From: Paenibacillus tyrphae
GTDB taxonomy: Bacteria; Bacillota; Bacilli; Paenibacillales; NBRC-103111
Length of the DNA stretch: 64,000 nucleotides
Reading direction: 5' to 3'
Assembly (NCBI RefSeq): GCF_027925525.1
Contig: NZ_BSDJ01000026.1
Span: 1-64,000, forward strand
The notes under the pieces are model-generated. The model did no database searches, had not been told where the DNA came from, and saw only the letters and a list, made by a program, of their open reading frames with translations. Shown one piece after another: positions 47,046 to 56,005 of this stretch. Position 1 is the first letter of the stretch. Each line of letters begins with the position of its first letter. Position numbers and translations under genes: made by a program.

Positions 47046-48167
47046 ATGAAAACGAAAACCGTCTATGAAACGAAGGTCGAGCCGCCACTGCCCGATTATA
47101 TGAACGCCGAAATGGACCGTGTCGTTAAGCGATGGGACGAGCTGCCGCAGGAAGAAGCGCTCCGGCTGCTCTTCGTCACCGACCTTCATCACTGGAAGGG
47201 CGGGAACCAGCTTCGCACCGCCCGGGCTATCCAAGAGCTGACGCGCCGGCTGCCGCTTGACGCGGTCGTCTGCGGCGGCGACCACAGCTTGAACGGGCCG
47301 CTAGGCGATTTTATGGAATCGCAGCGAGAAATCATGCGCGAGCTGGCGGCAGCGGCATGCCCGGTGCTGCCGCTCAAGGGCAATCACGACGACAATTCGA
47401 TTCACGACTTCTACCATCATCCGGAGAGTGCGGGTCACGTGGTCTTTCCGAAGGATAGCTTCGACTTATACGTGCGGGAACGGCAGGACGCCGTTACGCT
47501 GGACCCGGAGCATCCGCTGGGCTTGTATTATTCCTACGAGATCCCGGAGAAGCGGGTGAGGATCGTTCTGCTGAACATCATCGACATCCCTTACCGCGTG
47601 ACGGAACAGGGGAATTTGCAGTATAACGGCCAGTGGAAATACGCCTTCTCGGACAGGCAGCTCAACTGGGTGGCGCATAAAGCGTTTGACTTCAGCGGCA
47701 AGTCCGATGCGCGGGACTGGCGCGTCGTTCTGTTCTCGCACGCGTCCGTTTTGCAGGAGGGCGTATTCGGGGGCGATCACGGCATCGAGAACGACGAAGC
47801 GATGTGGGGTATTGTGAAAGCGTTCCGGAACGGAACGGCTTACCGTTCGTCACGCGAAGGGGAGTTCGGCTACGATGTGGAAGCCGATTACTCGCAGCAG
47901 GGTCCCGGGGGGCTGATTGCCAGCTTTTTCGGCCATGTGCATTTCGATCAAATGCTGCTCCAAGACGGCATTCGCGTCATCTCCACCTTGAATGCGCATA
48001 CGAATCAGGATTTCGAAGAGGCTCCGGCGCGGACGGAGGGGACGATTACCGAGACGGCGTTCGATCTGATCACGATTCCGTTACGAGGCAGCGAAGGCAA
48101 GATGTACTTGACCCGATTCGGCGCGGGAGAGGATCGGGTGGCGGATTATCGGCTGCACGGGCGGTAA
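47046..48167 (+). CDS. Calcineurin-like metallophosphoesterase
   Basis: A 373-aa two-metal phosphoesterase. The motif series is complete: FVTDLHHW (D and H), CGGDHS, KGNHDDNS, FSHASV and FFGHVHFDQM. There is no signal peptide, so it acts in the cytoplasm. A 20-residue Glu/Asp-rich lead (FETKVEPPLPDYMNAEMDRV-like) precedes the domain. It sits directly behind the EamA transporter gene (AAGGGAAGCG before ATG 47046), hence probably one operon under the DeoR regulator. The substrate (a phosphodiester or phosphomonoester such as glycerophosphodiester) cannot be told from sequence. Confidence 0.88.
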   Translation: MKTKTVYETKVEPPLPDYMNAEMDRVVKRWDELPQEEALRLLFVTDLHHWKGGNQLRTARAIQELTRRLPLDAVVCGGDHSLNGPLGDFMESQREIMRELAAAACPVLPLKGNHDDNSIHDFYHHPESAGHVVFPKDSFDLYVRERQDAVTLDPEHPLGLYYSYEIPEKRVRIVLLNIIDIPYRVTEQGNLQYNGQWKYAFSDRQLNWVAHKAFDFSGKSDARDWRVVLFSHASVLQEGVFGGDHGIENDEAMWGIVKAFRNGTAYRSSREGEFGYDVEADYSQQGPGGLIASFFGHVHFDQMLLQDGIRVISTLNAHTNQDFEEAPARTEGTITETAFDLITIPLRGSEGKMYLTRFGAGEDRVADYRLHGR

Positions 48168-48339
48168 AATGAATAAGCCATTCGAATTAGCTTTCTGCGT
48201 CTGACCGGGGATAGACTGCCGGGGACTGTTCATATTCCATTCGGAAGACCTACAGTTTTCGACAATAGAACCTATTTTATCCTTCTTCCAAATTTAGTAT
48301 CGTTTTAGCTGGGTTACGAAACTGGAAGGAGGAACGGTC

Positions 48340-49356
48340 GTGCAGGAACGCAGAAAATGGATTGACGTAGCCAGGGGGTTAAGCATCATCTTGGTCGTAT
48401 TGGGGCATTCGGGGAATGAAGTGATCGACGATTATCTCGGTTGGTTCCGTATGCCGTTGTTTTTTCTGGTCAGCGGGCTTCTGTTCAAAAGCGTGATGCC
48501 GGACAAGTACATATCATGGACGCTGAAACGTATTCGATCGTTCATGATTCCTTATTTCGCTTACGGGATTTGCATTGCAGTGCTGGTCGCAGCCAAGCTG
48601 AGAGATCCGTTATCCGTTCCCCGCGATATTTGGAATCTCATTTACGGGGGAACGGTGTTAGGCGGGTGGTACGGCGTCTTCTGGTTCATCACCTGTTTGC
48701 TGCTTGTGCATCTTTTGATGGGTTTTCTTTCCCGATATCCGGTCAAGGTACAAGCGGCAGCGGTGCTTGTGTCCTATACGGCCGCTCATTTCGTCAGCAT
48801 GACGCCTTTGGCCGAAATGGACATCCCGTGGAATGCGGATGTGGCGCTTATGGCGATAGCGTTCTTTTTTCTGGGCTATACCTTTAAAGCCCAGTTGGCT
48901 GCCGGATTGGAGCGGGGGATCTGGTTTATTCCGGCGTTGCTGATTGTGGCAGCTACCATTGTTCTTAATAAAGAACAAATCTTGATTTTCCGAATGGATA
49001 TGAAGATGAAGGTTTATACCCAGCCGGTGCTGGATCTTATTATTCCACTGGCGTGCGTCCTCGTCGTGCTTCAATTGTGCTACTGGATTTCACGCTGGCC
49101 GATGTCTTCCGTTCTGGCATTTTTGGGAACTGTGACCATCACGATCATGTACCTGCACATTCCGGTCAATATCGTGCTACAGTACGGCTTAGGCTTGGAG
49201 TACGGCTCGCTTGTCTTCACGCTGGCCGGTGTGCTGCTTCCGTTAGGGGCCGCTTGGCTCATGTCCAAATCGTCCTTGCTGACCATGCTTTTCCTGGGCC
49301 AGCAGGGCTTTGGGAGGAAGGAGAAGACTCAAGGCAAGCTGAAGGCGGCAGGTTGA
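48340..49356 (+). CDS. Acyltransferase-3 family membrane protein
   Basis: A 338-aa integral membrane protein with about ten helices. The opening RRKWIDVARGLSIILVVLGHSGN contains the conserved Arg and the catalytic His of acyltransferase-3 enzymes, followed by FRMPLFFLVSGLLFK, the second hallmark. Such proteins add acetyl or other acyl groups to sugars of exopolysaccharide, teichoic acid or peptidoglycan at the membrane. GGAGGA precedes GTG 48340. It is a single gene, ending at a bidirectional terminator shared with the convergent beta-helix gene. The acceptor is unknown. Confidence 0.9.
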   Translation: MQERRKWIDVARGLSIILVVLGHSGNEVIDDYLGWFRMPLFFLVSGLLFKSVMPDKYISWTLKRIRSFMIPYFAYGICIAVLVAAKLRDPLSVPRDIWNLIYGGTVLGGWYGVFWFITCLLLVHLLMGFLSRYPVKVQAAAVLVSYTAAHFVSMTPLAEMDIPWNADVALMAIAFFFLGYTFKAQLAAGLERGIWFIPALLIVAATIVLNKEQILIFRMDMKMKVYTQPVLDLIIPLACVLVVLQLCYWISRWPMSSVLAFLGTVTITIMYLHIPVNIVLQYGLGLEYGSLVFTLAGVLLPLGAAWLMSKSSLLTMLFLGQQGFGRKEKTQGKLKAAG

Positions 49357-49362
49357 ACGAGC

Positions 49363-49390
49363 AAGGCCAGCCTCTAGGCTGGCCTTTAAT
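49363..49390. terminator. Bidirectional terminator
   Basis: A perfect 10-bp stem AAGGCCAGCC / GGCTGGCCTT with loop TCTA between the converging acyltransferase and beta-helix genes; A- and T-rich flanks on both sides allow termination in both directions. Confidence 0.85.
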
Positions 49391-49398
49391 CGTTCAAA

Positions 49399-50466
49399 TT
49401 ACTGGTACGTATCGCCGCCCTCGCCGTTCCAGGTCATCTCTGTGAAAGCGGACGGTGCGACCGTGGTGATCGTGGCGGAGCCTGATGTTTTAAGCCCTCC
49501 CACGACGCCGGTCATCGTATAATCCGAATACAGCTTCGTCGAGCCGAAGTTCGTATGAATCATCGCGCCGCCGAGATTCGAAGCGGTCACGGCTTTGAGC
49601 TCAAGATTGCTGCCGTACGATACGCCGTCGGAGGCGGTTATTTTGTTGGCGCGGAAAGCTTGGCCGGTCCCGGCGTTGTTTTTCACCGTCGTGCCGATCA
49701 CCTGCACGTTGTTCGCGCGGATGAACAAGCCGTTGTTTCCTACGGTAGACTCCGGCACGGTATTTTTGAAATCGACCGTGCTTCCGATCACCTTGATGTG
49801 GTGCGTGCCTTCCTTGAAGTCGAATCCGTCGTTCTTGGTCAGAATGGCCTTGCAGTTCAGGAACGTAATGTACCCGCTCCGGTCCGCATCCGGCTTCGTC
49901 TGCCAGTTCTGATCGGCATCCCCTACGTAGTACCCTTCCCCAAACTTCCCGCTTTGGCCGGTAGATTCTGCCGTGCAATCTTCGAGCAGCCAGTACTGGC
50001 TGTTTTTGCGGATTTTGAACGCTTCGCCCAGCGTATTCTTCACCGTCACTTTCGTCAGATAGCCGTGAGAGGCTTCGATCAGAATGCCTTTGTTCGATTT
50101 GGAATTCGAGTTAATCGTGATATTTTCCAGTTTGTAATAGTTGTTTTTGATATGAAAAGCCGCATTGCCCGCGGATTCGGTAAAGGTGAAGCTTGCGCCG
50201 CTGCCCGTTCCCCGGATCGTAATATACTTACCCGCGCTTCCGTTGACCGACGTCGTAATCGTGCCGTCCGATACGGCATACGTGCCCGATACTTCAAGGA
50301 TATCTCCCGGCTGGGTACCGGCCAAGTAGCTGCGCAGAGCGGCCACGTCGCCGGGAGGCACGGTTTTGGTCGCAGCCCATGCGATGTGGGCGGGCACTCC
50401 GAAAGCGAGAATGGCAAAGCATACGAAAAATGCTAATGCGAGTGCTGCGTATGTTTTGGCGAACAT
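49399..50466 (-). CDS. Secreted right-handed beta-helix protein, pectate-lyase-like
   Basis: A 355-aa exported protein: signal peptide of about 31 residues (cleavage after AHIAWAA), then a right-handed parallel beta-helix with repeated turns, for example NYYKLENITINSNSKSNKGI, GYLTKVTVKNTLGEAFKIRK and ITFLNCKAILTKNDGFDFKE. The KNDGFDFK segment, with Asp residues and Lys, is the sort of site found in family 9 polysaccharide lyases. It probably degrades pectate or a related acidic polysaccharide; the exact family is not certain. ATG 50466 follows AAAGGA by about nine bases. It is a single gene in opposite orientation to its neighbours. Confidence 0.82.
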   Translation of the reverse strand: MFAKTYAALALAFFVCFAILAFGVPAHIAWAATKTVPPGDVAALRSYLAGTQPGDILEVSGTYAVSDGTITTSVNGSAGKYITIRGTGSGASFTFTESAGNAAFHIKNNYYKLENITINSNSKSNKGILIEASHGYLTKVTVKNTLGEAFKIRKNSQYWLLEDCTAESTGQSGKFGEGYYVGDADQNWQTKPDADRSGYITFLNCKAILTKNDGFDFKEGTHHIKVIGSTVDFKNTVPESTVGNNGLFIRANNVQVIGTTVKNNAGTGQAFRANKITASDGVSYGSNLELKAVTASNLGGAMIHTNFGSTKLYSDYTMTGVVGGLKTSGSATITTVAPSAFTEMTWNGEGGDTYQ

Positions 50467-50856
50467 CAGAACACGTCCTTTCGAATGTGCCTCATAGGCT
50501 GTAAGGCTTGTCAATGCCCGGCACCGATCGGCCGATTGTACTGCGGACTTTCTAACCGTCACCCCTTTCGCGAACCGTGCTGTCAAAGACGACATGTTGG
50601 AAGCGTTTTCGCTAAACGCCGCCGATTTTCTGCTCGAATCCGCCGTTCGGACCGCTTGGAAAAAACAGGTCGTCTTTCCTATAGCTTAACGGATTTGCGT
50701 GCCCGCTGAAATGCTGGAAACTCAACTACAATTGACGGATATTGCTTTATTCATCATTTTCGTTCGAATATAAAATATACTATTCCTAATGGAATACTTG
50801 TGATATATTGATTTTTAACCAAGTTCGCCAAGAGCTGGAAGGAGGAGGGAGCGCTC
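50467..50856. other. Intergenic region between the beta-helix gene and the sulfur-cluster regulator
   Basis: About 390 bases. The half next to the beta-helix gene should hold its promoter on the minus strand, but I cannot name clear -35 and -10 elements. The half before the LysR gene is AT-rich (50730-50830) and contains the TATTCC-TAAT-GGAATA inverted repeat. No gene or RNA is recognised. Confidence 0.4.
50781..50796. promoter_or_regulatory. Sulfur-regulator-like inverted repeat before the LysR gene
   Basis: TATTCC-TAAT-GGAATA, a 6-bp perfect inverted repeat with a 4-base spacer, 61 bases before the LysR start. It resembles the ATTCC..GGAAT core of CymR sites that control cysteine and sulfur genes in Bacillus, which would fit the cluster; I cannot test the match. 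Confidence 0.5.
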
Positions 50857-51747
50857 GTGAATATTGAGAATCTTGAGGCGTTCGTCTATGTCATTCATTT
50901 CAACAGCTTCAACAAAGCGGCCGACGCGTTATTCTTGTCCCAACCGTCCATTACCGCCAGAATCCAGTCGCTGGAGCGCGAATTGGACGTGAAGCTTTTC
51001 GATCGGGAGGGCCGACATTTCTCGCTGACGGACAAGGGCAAGCAGTTTTTGCCCTACGCCCAGCAAGTGCTGCAGACCTACAAGAAAGGCAAGCAGCAGC
51101 TGCAGCAAATGAACGCCGCGCCTCACGAGCTTCGGATCGGCTGCACCGTATCCGTAGCCAATTATATGATCCCGGAGCTGGTGCCCCTCTTTAAGCGAAA
51201 ATACCCGGATCTCCAGTTAAAATTAGTGACGGCTTCCAGCGAGTCGATCCTGGAAAGGCTGCTGAACAAGGAAGTGGACGTCGGGCTTGTGCGCAACATT
51301 ACGCACCCGCATGTGGACTCCGTCCGGTTCTACGAGGACCCGATCCGCCTCTTCGTATACCAGGGGCATCCATTTGTGAGCCAGAACCGCATCGCGCTGG
51401 AGGATATCGGGAGTGAGCCGATCGTGTTTTTCGAATGCGGAGCCCTCGATTGGATGAAAATTCACCGGCTGTTCGACACGCTTGACCACCCGCCGAATAT
51501 CGAACTGCAGCTCGACAACCTGGAAACAGCCAAGAAGCTGGTGCTGAAAGAAATGGGAATCAGCTTCCTGCCGGAGCTGTGCGTGCGCAAAGAAGTGAAG
51601 GAAGGGCTGCTGTGGCCGGTCGACATTCCTTCCCTTGCCGGCATCACCCTGCGCACCAATCTCGTTTCGCTCAAAGGGGAAGGGGCGGCTCTCGGCAAAA
51701 TGGTGCTGGAGCTCAGCCGGGAGATCGATTGGAAACGAAATGTTTAA
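50857..51747 (+). CDS. LysR-family regulator of the organosulfur cluster
   Basis: A 296-aa LysR regulator with HTH ENLEAFVYVIHFNSFNKAAD and SQPSITARIQSLERELDVKL at the N-terminus and an effector domain from about residue 90 (RIGCTVSVANYMIPELVPLF, LVTASSESILERLLNKEVDVG). It resembles the CysL/CbbR and YtlI subgroup; YtlI activates the ytm sulfur operon in Bacillus subtilis. GGAAGGAGGAGG precedes the GTG start. It stands at the head of a long run of co-directional genes with a typical organosulfur set, and its own start has a CymR-like site. The effector may be an O-acetylserine-type or sulfonate-type signal; that is inference. Confidence 0.9.
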   Translation: MNIENLEAFVYVIHFNSFNKAADALFLSQPSITARIQSLERELDVKLFDREGRHFSLTDKGKQFLPYAQQVLQTYKKGKQQLQQMNAAPHELRIGCTVSVANYMIPELVPLFKRKYPDLQLKLVTASSESILERLLNKEVDVGLVRNITHPHVDSVRFYEDPIRLFVYQGHPFVSQNRIALEDIGSEPIVFFECGALDWMKIHRLFDTLDHPPNIELQLDNLETAKKLVLKEMGISFLPELCVRKEVKEGLLWPVDIPSLAGITLRTNLVSLKGEGAALGKMVLELSREIDWKRNV

Positions 51748-51900
51748 ATCGAATTGTTCGATTTAAGAATAGAAATCCTCTATTACGTACCCCGTTGACG
51801 GACTACAGGGGCGGTGATAGACTTTTTTTAATCAAATAAAACCGACAAAACCTATTGGATTATATTTAATTCAATAGCCGGATTACAGGAGGGATGGACG

Positions 51901-52914
51901 ATGGGGCTGAAGCTAAGCATCTTGGATCAAAGTCCGTTTGACGAAGGAAAAACGGCAGTCGACGCGTTCCGGCATACGGTGGCTTTGGCTCGCAAAGCGG
52001 AGGAGCTTGGCTACCACCGGTTCTGGGTATCCGAGCATCACGATTCGGCGGCCGTCGCAGGCTCTTCCCCGGAGGTGCTGATCGCGTACTTGCTGGCGCA
52101 GACGGAGCGGATTCGCATCGGCTCCGGCGGGGTCATGCTGCAGCACTACAGTCCATACAAGATAGCGGAAAATTTCAACGTGCTCGCCTCGCTTGCCCCG
52201 GGACGGGTGGACCTCGGCATCGGCCGGGCGCCGGGAGGACTTCCCCGCTCGACGAAGGCGCTCCAGCAGGAGACAGCCGGGCAAAGCAGACCGCTGGCGG
52301 ATAAGCTGATCGAGCTGGAGCAGTTTTTGACTGATACGGTTCCCGGCGACCATCCGCTGCAGGGGCTTAAAGCGATACCGATTCCGGCCGAACCTGCGGA
52401 TTTGTATCTGCTCGGAACGTCGCCGGCCAGTGCGGAGCTTGCGGCAAGCCGGGGCATCCCCTACGTCTTCGCGCAGTTTATTAACGGGGACGAGGCGGTC
52501 GTCCGGCAATCGCTGGACACGTACCGGAACCGGTTTGTTCCCCGGAAGTCCGCCCGGCCGGAGGCCATTCTCGCGCTGTCGGTCATTGTGGCGGATACGG
52601 ACGAGGAAGCGAAACGGCTTGCCGCCGACGCCAAGCTCGTGAAAATTCACCTGGAGAGCGGAAGGACGATCACCGTCAAAACCGTAGAGCATGCGGAAGA
52701 ATTCGGGCGGCAAAGCGAGGAAAAATACACGATTGAGGTCAAGGATGCCGACGTCGTACACGGCTCCAAGGAAACCGTGCGCGCCAAGCTGCTGGACCTC
52801 CAGCGGAAGTACGGCGTGGACGAACTGATTTTGATTCTCGCCTTGAAGGAATTCGAACAGCGGCTTCAGGCGCTGTCGGAGCTTAAGGAAGCATTCGCCG
52901 AAATGGTCGTATAA
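51901..52914 (+). CDS. LLM-class flavin-dependent monooxygenase (MsnO8/YtmO-like)
   Basis: A 337-aa bacterial luciferase-like monooxygenase with a TIM-barrel fold. Characteristic pieces are GYHRFWVSEHHDSAAVAGSSP near residues 42-62, RIRIGSGGVMLQHYSPYKIAE and LAPGRVDLGIGRAPGG; the last is typical of the MsnO8 subgroup. It uses reduced flavin and oxygen, usually to cleave C-S bonds in organic sulfur compounds. GGAGGGATGG precedes ATG 51901. It is followed after 26 bases by the second monooxygenase. The flavin reductase is not in the visible cluster, so it may be supplied elsewhere. Confidence 0.9.
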   Translation: MGLKLSILDQSPFDEGKTAVDAFRHTVALARKAEELGYHRFWVSEHHDSAAVAGSSPEVLIAYLLAQTERIRIGSGGVMLQHYSPYKIAENFNVLASLAPGRVDLGIGRAPGGLPRSTKALQQETAGQSRPLADKLIELEQFLTDTVPGDHPLQGLKAIPIPAEPADLYLLGTSPASAELAASRGIPYVFAQFINGDEAVVRQSLDTYRNRFVPRKSARPEAILALSVIVADTDEEAKRLAADAKLVKIHLESGRTITVKTVEHAEEFGRQSEEKYTIEVKDADVVHGSKETVRAKLLDLQRKYGVDELILILALKEFEQRLQALSELKEAFAEMVV

Positions 52915-52940
52915 ACGTGGAAAACGAGGGAGGAATCGGA

Positions 52941-54290
52941 ATGGCAAACGGAAGAAAGCTGAAATTGGGCACAATCATCCACGGCGTCGGAGGGAATATG
53001 GCGGCTTGGAGACACCCGGATATTCAGGCGGACGCCAGCGTCAGCTTCGAGTTCTATACGAAGCAAGCCCGCAAAGCCGAGGAAGGCAAGTTCGATCTCG
53101 TGTTTATCGCCGACGGCTTGTTCATCAACGAAAAGTCGATCCCGCACTTTCTGAACCGGTTCGAGCCGATCACGATTTTATCCGCGCTCGGCGCTGTCAC
53201 CTCGAAGATCGGTCTCGTCGGCACCTTGTCAACTTCCTACAGCGAACCGTTCACGGTCGCCAGACAGTTCGCTTCTCTCGATCATATCAGCGGGGGCCGG
53301 GCCGGTTGGAATGTGGTCACCTCTCCGCTGGAAGGCTCCGCCCTCAATTACGGCAAAAAAGAGCATCCGTCGCACGATTTGCGCTACAAGATCGCCGAGG
53401 AATTTTTGGAGGTGGCCCGCGGGCTGTGGGACTCCTGGGAGGACGACGCGTTCGTGCGGGATAAAGCTTCGGGCGTGTTCTTCGATCCGGACAAAATGCA
53501 CCGGCTCGATCACAAGGGACAATTTTTCTCTGTACAGGGCCCGCTTAACATTGCCCGCTCCAAGCAGGGGCATCCGATCGTATTCCAGGCCGGGTCGTCG
53601 GACAGCGGCCGCACCTTGGCGGCCAAGACGGCCGACGCGGTATTCACCGGGCATGAGTCGATTGAGGACGCCAAGCGGTTTTACCAGGACGTGAAGACGC
53701 GGGCAGCCGCATTCGGCCGGAGCGCCGACGATATTCTCATCTTCCCGGGCATCGGGCCGATCGTCGGGCGGACGCAGGAGGAGGCCGAGCGCAAATACGA
53801 GGAGATCGCGAACCTCATGACGATCGAGAACGCCCTGAACTACCTGGGCCGCTTCTTCGACCATTTCGACTTCTCGCAGTTCCCGCTCGACGAACCTTTC
53901 CCCGATTTGGGCGAAATCGGCAGCAACAGCTTCCGCAGCACGACGGACAAAATCAAGCAGAAAGCCAAGGAGCAGCAATTGACGCTGCGGCAAGTGGCGC
54001 TCCAGACGGCGACGCCGAAAGGCCAGTTTATCGGGACGCCGGAGAAGGTGGCCGACCTCGTTCAGCAGTGGTTCGAGGAGAAGGCGGCAGACGGATTTAT
54101 TATTCATTCGAGCGTGCCGGGAGGACTTGACGATTTCGTCGAGCTGGTCGTACCAATCCTGCAGGAGCGGGGGATATACCGGGAGGAGTACGAGTCCGAC
54201 ACGCTGCGCGGGAATTTGGGCCTCGCCAAGCCGGAAAACCGCCATACGCTCGCCAGACGAACACCGCAGGATTTTGTGAAAAGCTGCTGA
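52941..54290 (+). CDS. NtaA/SnaA/DszA-family FMN-dependent monooxygenase
   Basis: A 449-aa flavin monooxygenase of the nitrilotriacetate/desulfurisation group (same family as Bacillus subtilis YtnJ). Segments include GVGGNMAAWRHPD, FDLVFIADGLFINEKS, GGRAGWNVVTSPLEGSALNYG and VFQAGSSDSGRTLAAKTADAV. ATG 52941 is chosen because GAGGGAGGAA lies upstream. Two distinct luciferase-like enzymes side by side indicate stepwise oxidation of a thioether or sulfonated compound, or use of several substrates. A 53-base gap precedes the peptide-type transporter genes. Confidence 0.9.
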   Translation: MANGRKLKLGTIIHGVGGNMAAWRHPDIQADASVSFEFYTKQARKAEEGKFDLVFIADGLFINEKSIPHFLNRFEPITILSALGAVTSKIGLVGTLSTSYSEPFTVARQFASLDHISGGRAGWNVVTSPLEGSALNYGKKEHPSHDLRYKIAEEFLEVARGLWDSWEDDAFVRDKASGVFFDPDKMHRLDHKGQFFSVQGPLNIARSKQGHPIVFQAGSSDSGRTLAAKTADAVFTGHESIEDAKRFYQDVKTRAAAFGRSADDILIFPGIGPIVGRTQEEAERKYEEIANLMTIENALNYLGRFFDHFDFSQFPLDEPFPDLGEIGSNSFRSTTDKIKQKAKEQQLTLRQVALQTATPKGQFIGTPEKVADLVQQWFEEKAADGFIIHSSVPGGLDDFVELVVPILQERGIYREEYESDTLRGNLGLAKPENRHTLARRTPQDFVKSC

Positions 54291-54343
54291 TCGGACTCGA
54301 TCATGGCTTGTGATTTTACGCTCACGGATTGGAGAGGGTCCCA

Positions 54344-55984
54344 GTGAAACGGTTACGGTTACTACGGCCATGGATGCTTGCCGCAGCTTTGCTTCTGCTT
54401 ACGGCAGGCTGCGGAGGCGAAACGGGCGTCAAGCCTTCGTCAGGAGGGCAGGCGGGAGAGACGCAGTCAGGCGGCGAGTTGACCTACGGCCTCGCCACGT
54501 CGCCGTCGGGGCTGGACCCGAACGTCGTGCCGGGGGCCGTCGATTACCGGGTGATGCGGGCGCTGTACGACAGCTTGGTCGTGCAAATGCCCGATCAATC
54601 GATCAAGCCATGGCTGGCGACGGAATGGACGGTCTCCCCGGACGGCAAAAGCTACACCTTCAAGCTGCGCAAGGACGTTAAGTTCCACGACGGCACGCCG
54701 TTCAATGCTGCGGCCGTCAAGTACAATTTGGACCGCATCGTCGATCCGGCGACCAAATCCCGGTTTGCGGTGACGCTGATCGGACCTTACGAATCGTCGG
54801 AAGTGATCGACGACTTTACGGTCAAAGTGAACTTAAAATCGCCCTACAGTGCCTTTCTGAGCAGCTTGAGCCAAGCGTTTCTCGGCATCGTGTCGCCTGC
54901 CGCAGCGGAGAAGCACAAGGACCAGTTGGGCAAGCATCCGGTCGGCACCGGTCCGTTTACATTTGCCGGCTGGACGGAGAATGCCGCGATTCGGCTGGAG
55001 AAAAACCCCGACTACAAGTGGGGGCCTCCGATTGCTGAAAATGCCGGTCCGGCACGCATCGACAAGCTGACCTTCAAAATCATTCCGGAGGAAGCGACCC
55101 GCATCGGCAGCGTGCAGAGCGGACAGGTGTCTGCCGTCGAGACGGTCCCGCCGCAAAATCTCGTCTCGCTCAAGGGCGATCCGAACGTCAATCTGCTGCA
55201 GGCCGAGTCGACGGGCATTCCGTATACGCTCATGCTGAATCAGCAGCATCCCCCGTGGAACGAGCTGAAGGCGCGCAAGGCCGTGCAACTGGCCATCGAC
55301 TTCGAGGCGATCGTCAAGACACTTTATCTTGGGACGTATCCGAGGGCATGGTCCCCGTTGTCGCCGTCTATGCTAGGGTATAACGCTTCGCTTGAACAGG
55401 CCGTGAAGCCGGACGTCGCCAAAGCGAACGCGCTGCTCGACGAGCTCGGGTGGGTACGCGGAGCGGACGGCATCCGGGCCAAGGACGGCAAGCCGCTCGC
55501 GCTTCATTACATCGACGGCTCGCCTAACCGGGAGAAGCGCAACGATATCGCCGCCATGATTCAGCAGCAGCTGAAGCAAGTCGGCATTGCCGTCAACATT
55601 GAGCTGCTTCCGGACACGACCAATGCGGTTATGATCAAGGGGACGAACGATCTGGTCGGTGTCAGCAATGTGTCGGGGGACCCGGACATTTTGCGCAGCT
55701 TCTTCCATACGAATGCCATTCCGACGCCGGAAAAATGGGGCCACAACCATACCCGGCATTCCGACCCGCAGTTGGATCAATGGCTGGAGGAAGGGCTGAG
55801 GGAGCAGGACCCGGCGAAGCGCGCGGAAATTTACAAAAAGGTGCAGAGCTATGTCGTGGACAACGCCTACGGGTTCCCGATTTACGTATTCCCGTACACG
55901 GTGGCTGCCGCCAAATCGGTTCGCGGACTGAAATTCGACTCCCTCGGCTATCCGCTCTTCTATGACGTGACGGTGAAAAAATAA
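54344..55984 (+). CDS. Peptide/nickel-type ABC transporter substrate-binding lipoprotein
   Basis: A 546-aa solute-binding lipoprotein of the DppA/NikA/OppA family. The signal peptide (RLRLLRPWMLAAALLLLTAGC) ends in the lipobox with C23 as the lipidated residue, followed by a Gly/Ser linker and GELTYGLATSPSGLDPNVV, then DGKSYTFKLRKDVKFHDGTP, which is the family signature. GTG 54344 has GGAGAGGG upstream. Permeases and ATPase follow in the same direction. In this context the cargo may be an organosulfur compound, a glutathione-type thiol or a short peptide. The ligand cannot be told from sequence. Confidence 0.92.
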   Translation: MKRLRLLRPWMLAAALLLLTAGCGGETGVKPSSGGQAGETQSGGELTYGLATSPSGLDPNVVPGAVDYRVMRALYDSLVVQMPDQSIKPWLATEWTVSPDGKSYTFKLRKDVKFHDGTPFNAAAVKYNLDRIVDPATKSRFAVTLIGPYESSEVIDDFTVKVNLKSPYSAFLSSLSQAFLGIVSPAAAEKHKDQLGKHPVGTGPFTFAGWTENAAIRLEKNPDYKWGPPIAENAGPARIDKLTFKIIPEEATRIGSVQSGQVSAVETVPPQNLVSLKGDPNVNLLQAESTGIPYTLMLNQQHPPWNELKARKAVQLAIDFEAIVKTLYLGTYPRAWSPLSPSMLGYNASLEQAVKPDVAKANALLDELGWVRGADGIRAKDGKPLALHYIDGSPNREKRNDIAAMIQQQLKQVGIAVNIELLPDTTNAVMIKGTNDLVGVSNVSGDPDILRSFFHTNAIPTPEKWGHNHTRHSDPQLDQWLEEGLREQDPAKRAEIYKKVQSYVVDNAYGFPIYVFPYTVAAAKSVRGLKFDSLGYPLFYDVTVKK

Positions 55985-56005
55985 TGACGGAAGGAGCCGG
56001 TTGCT

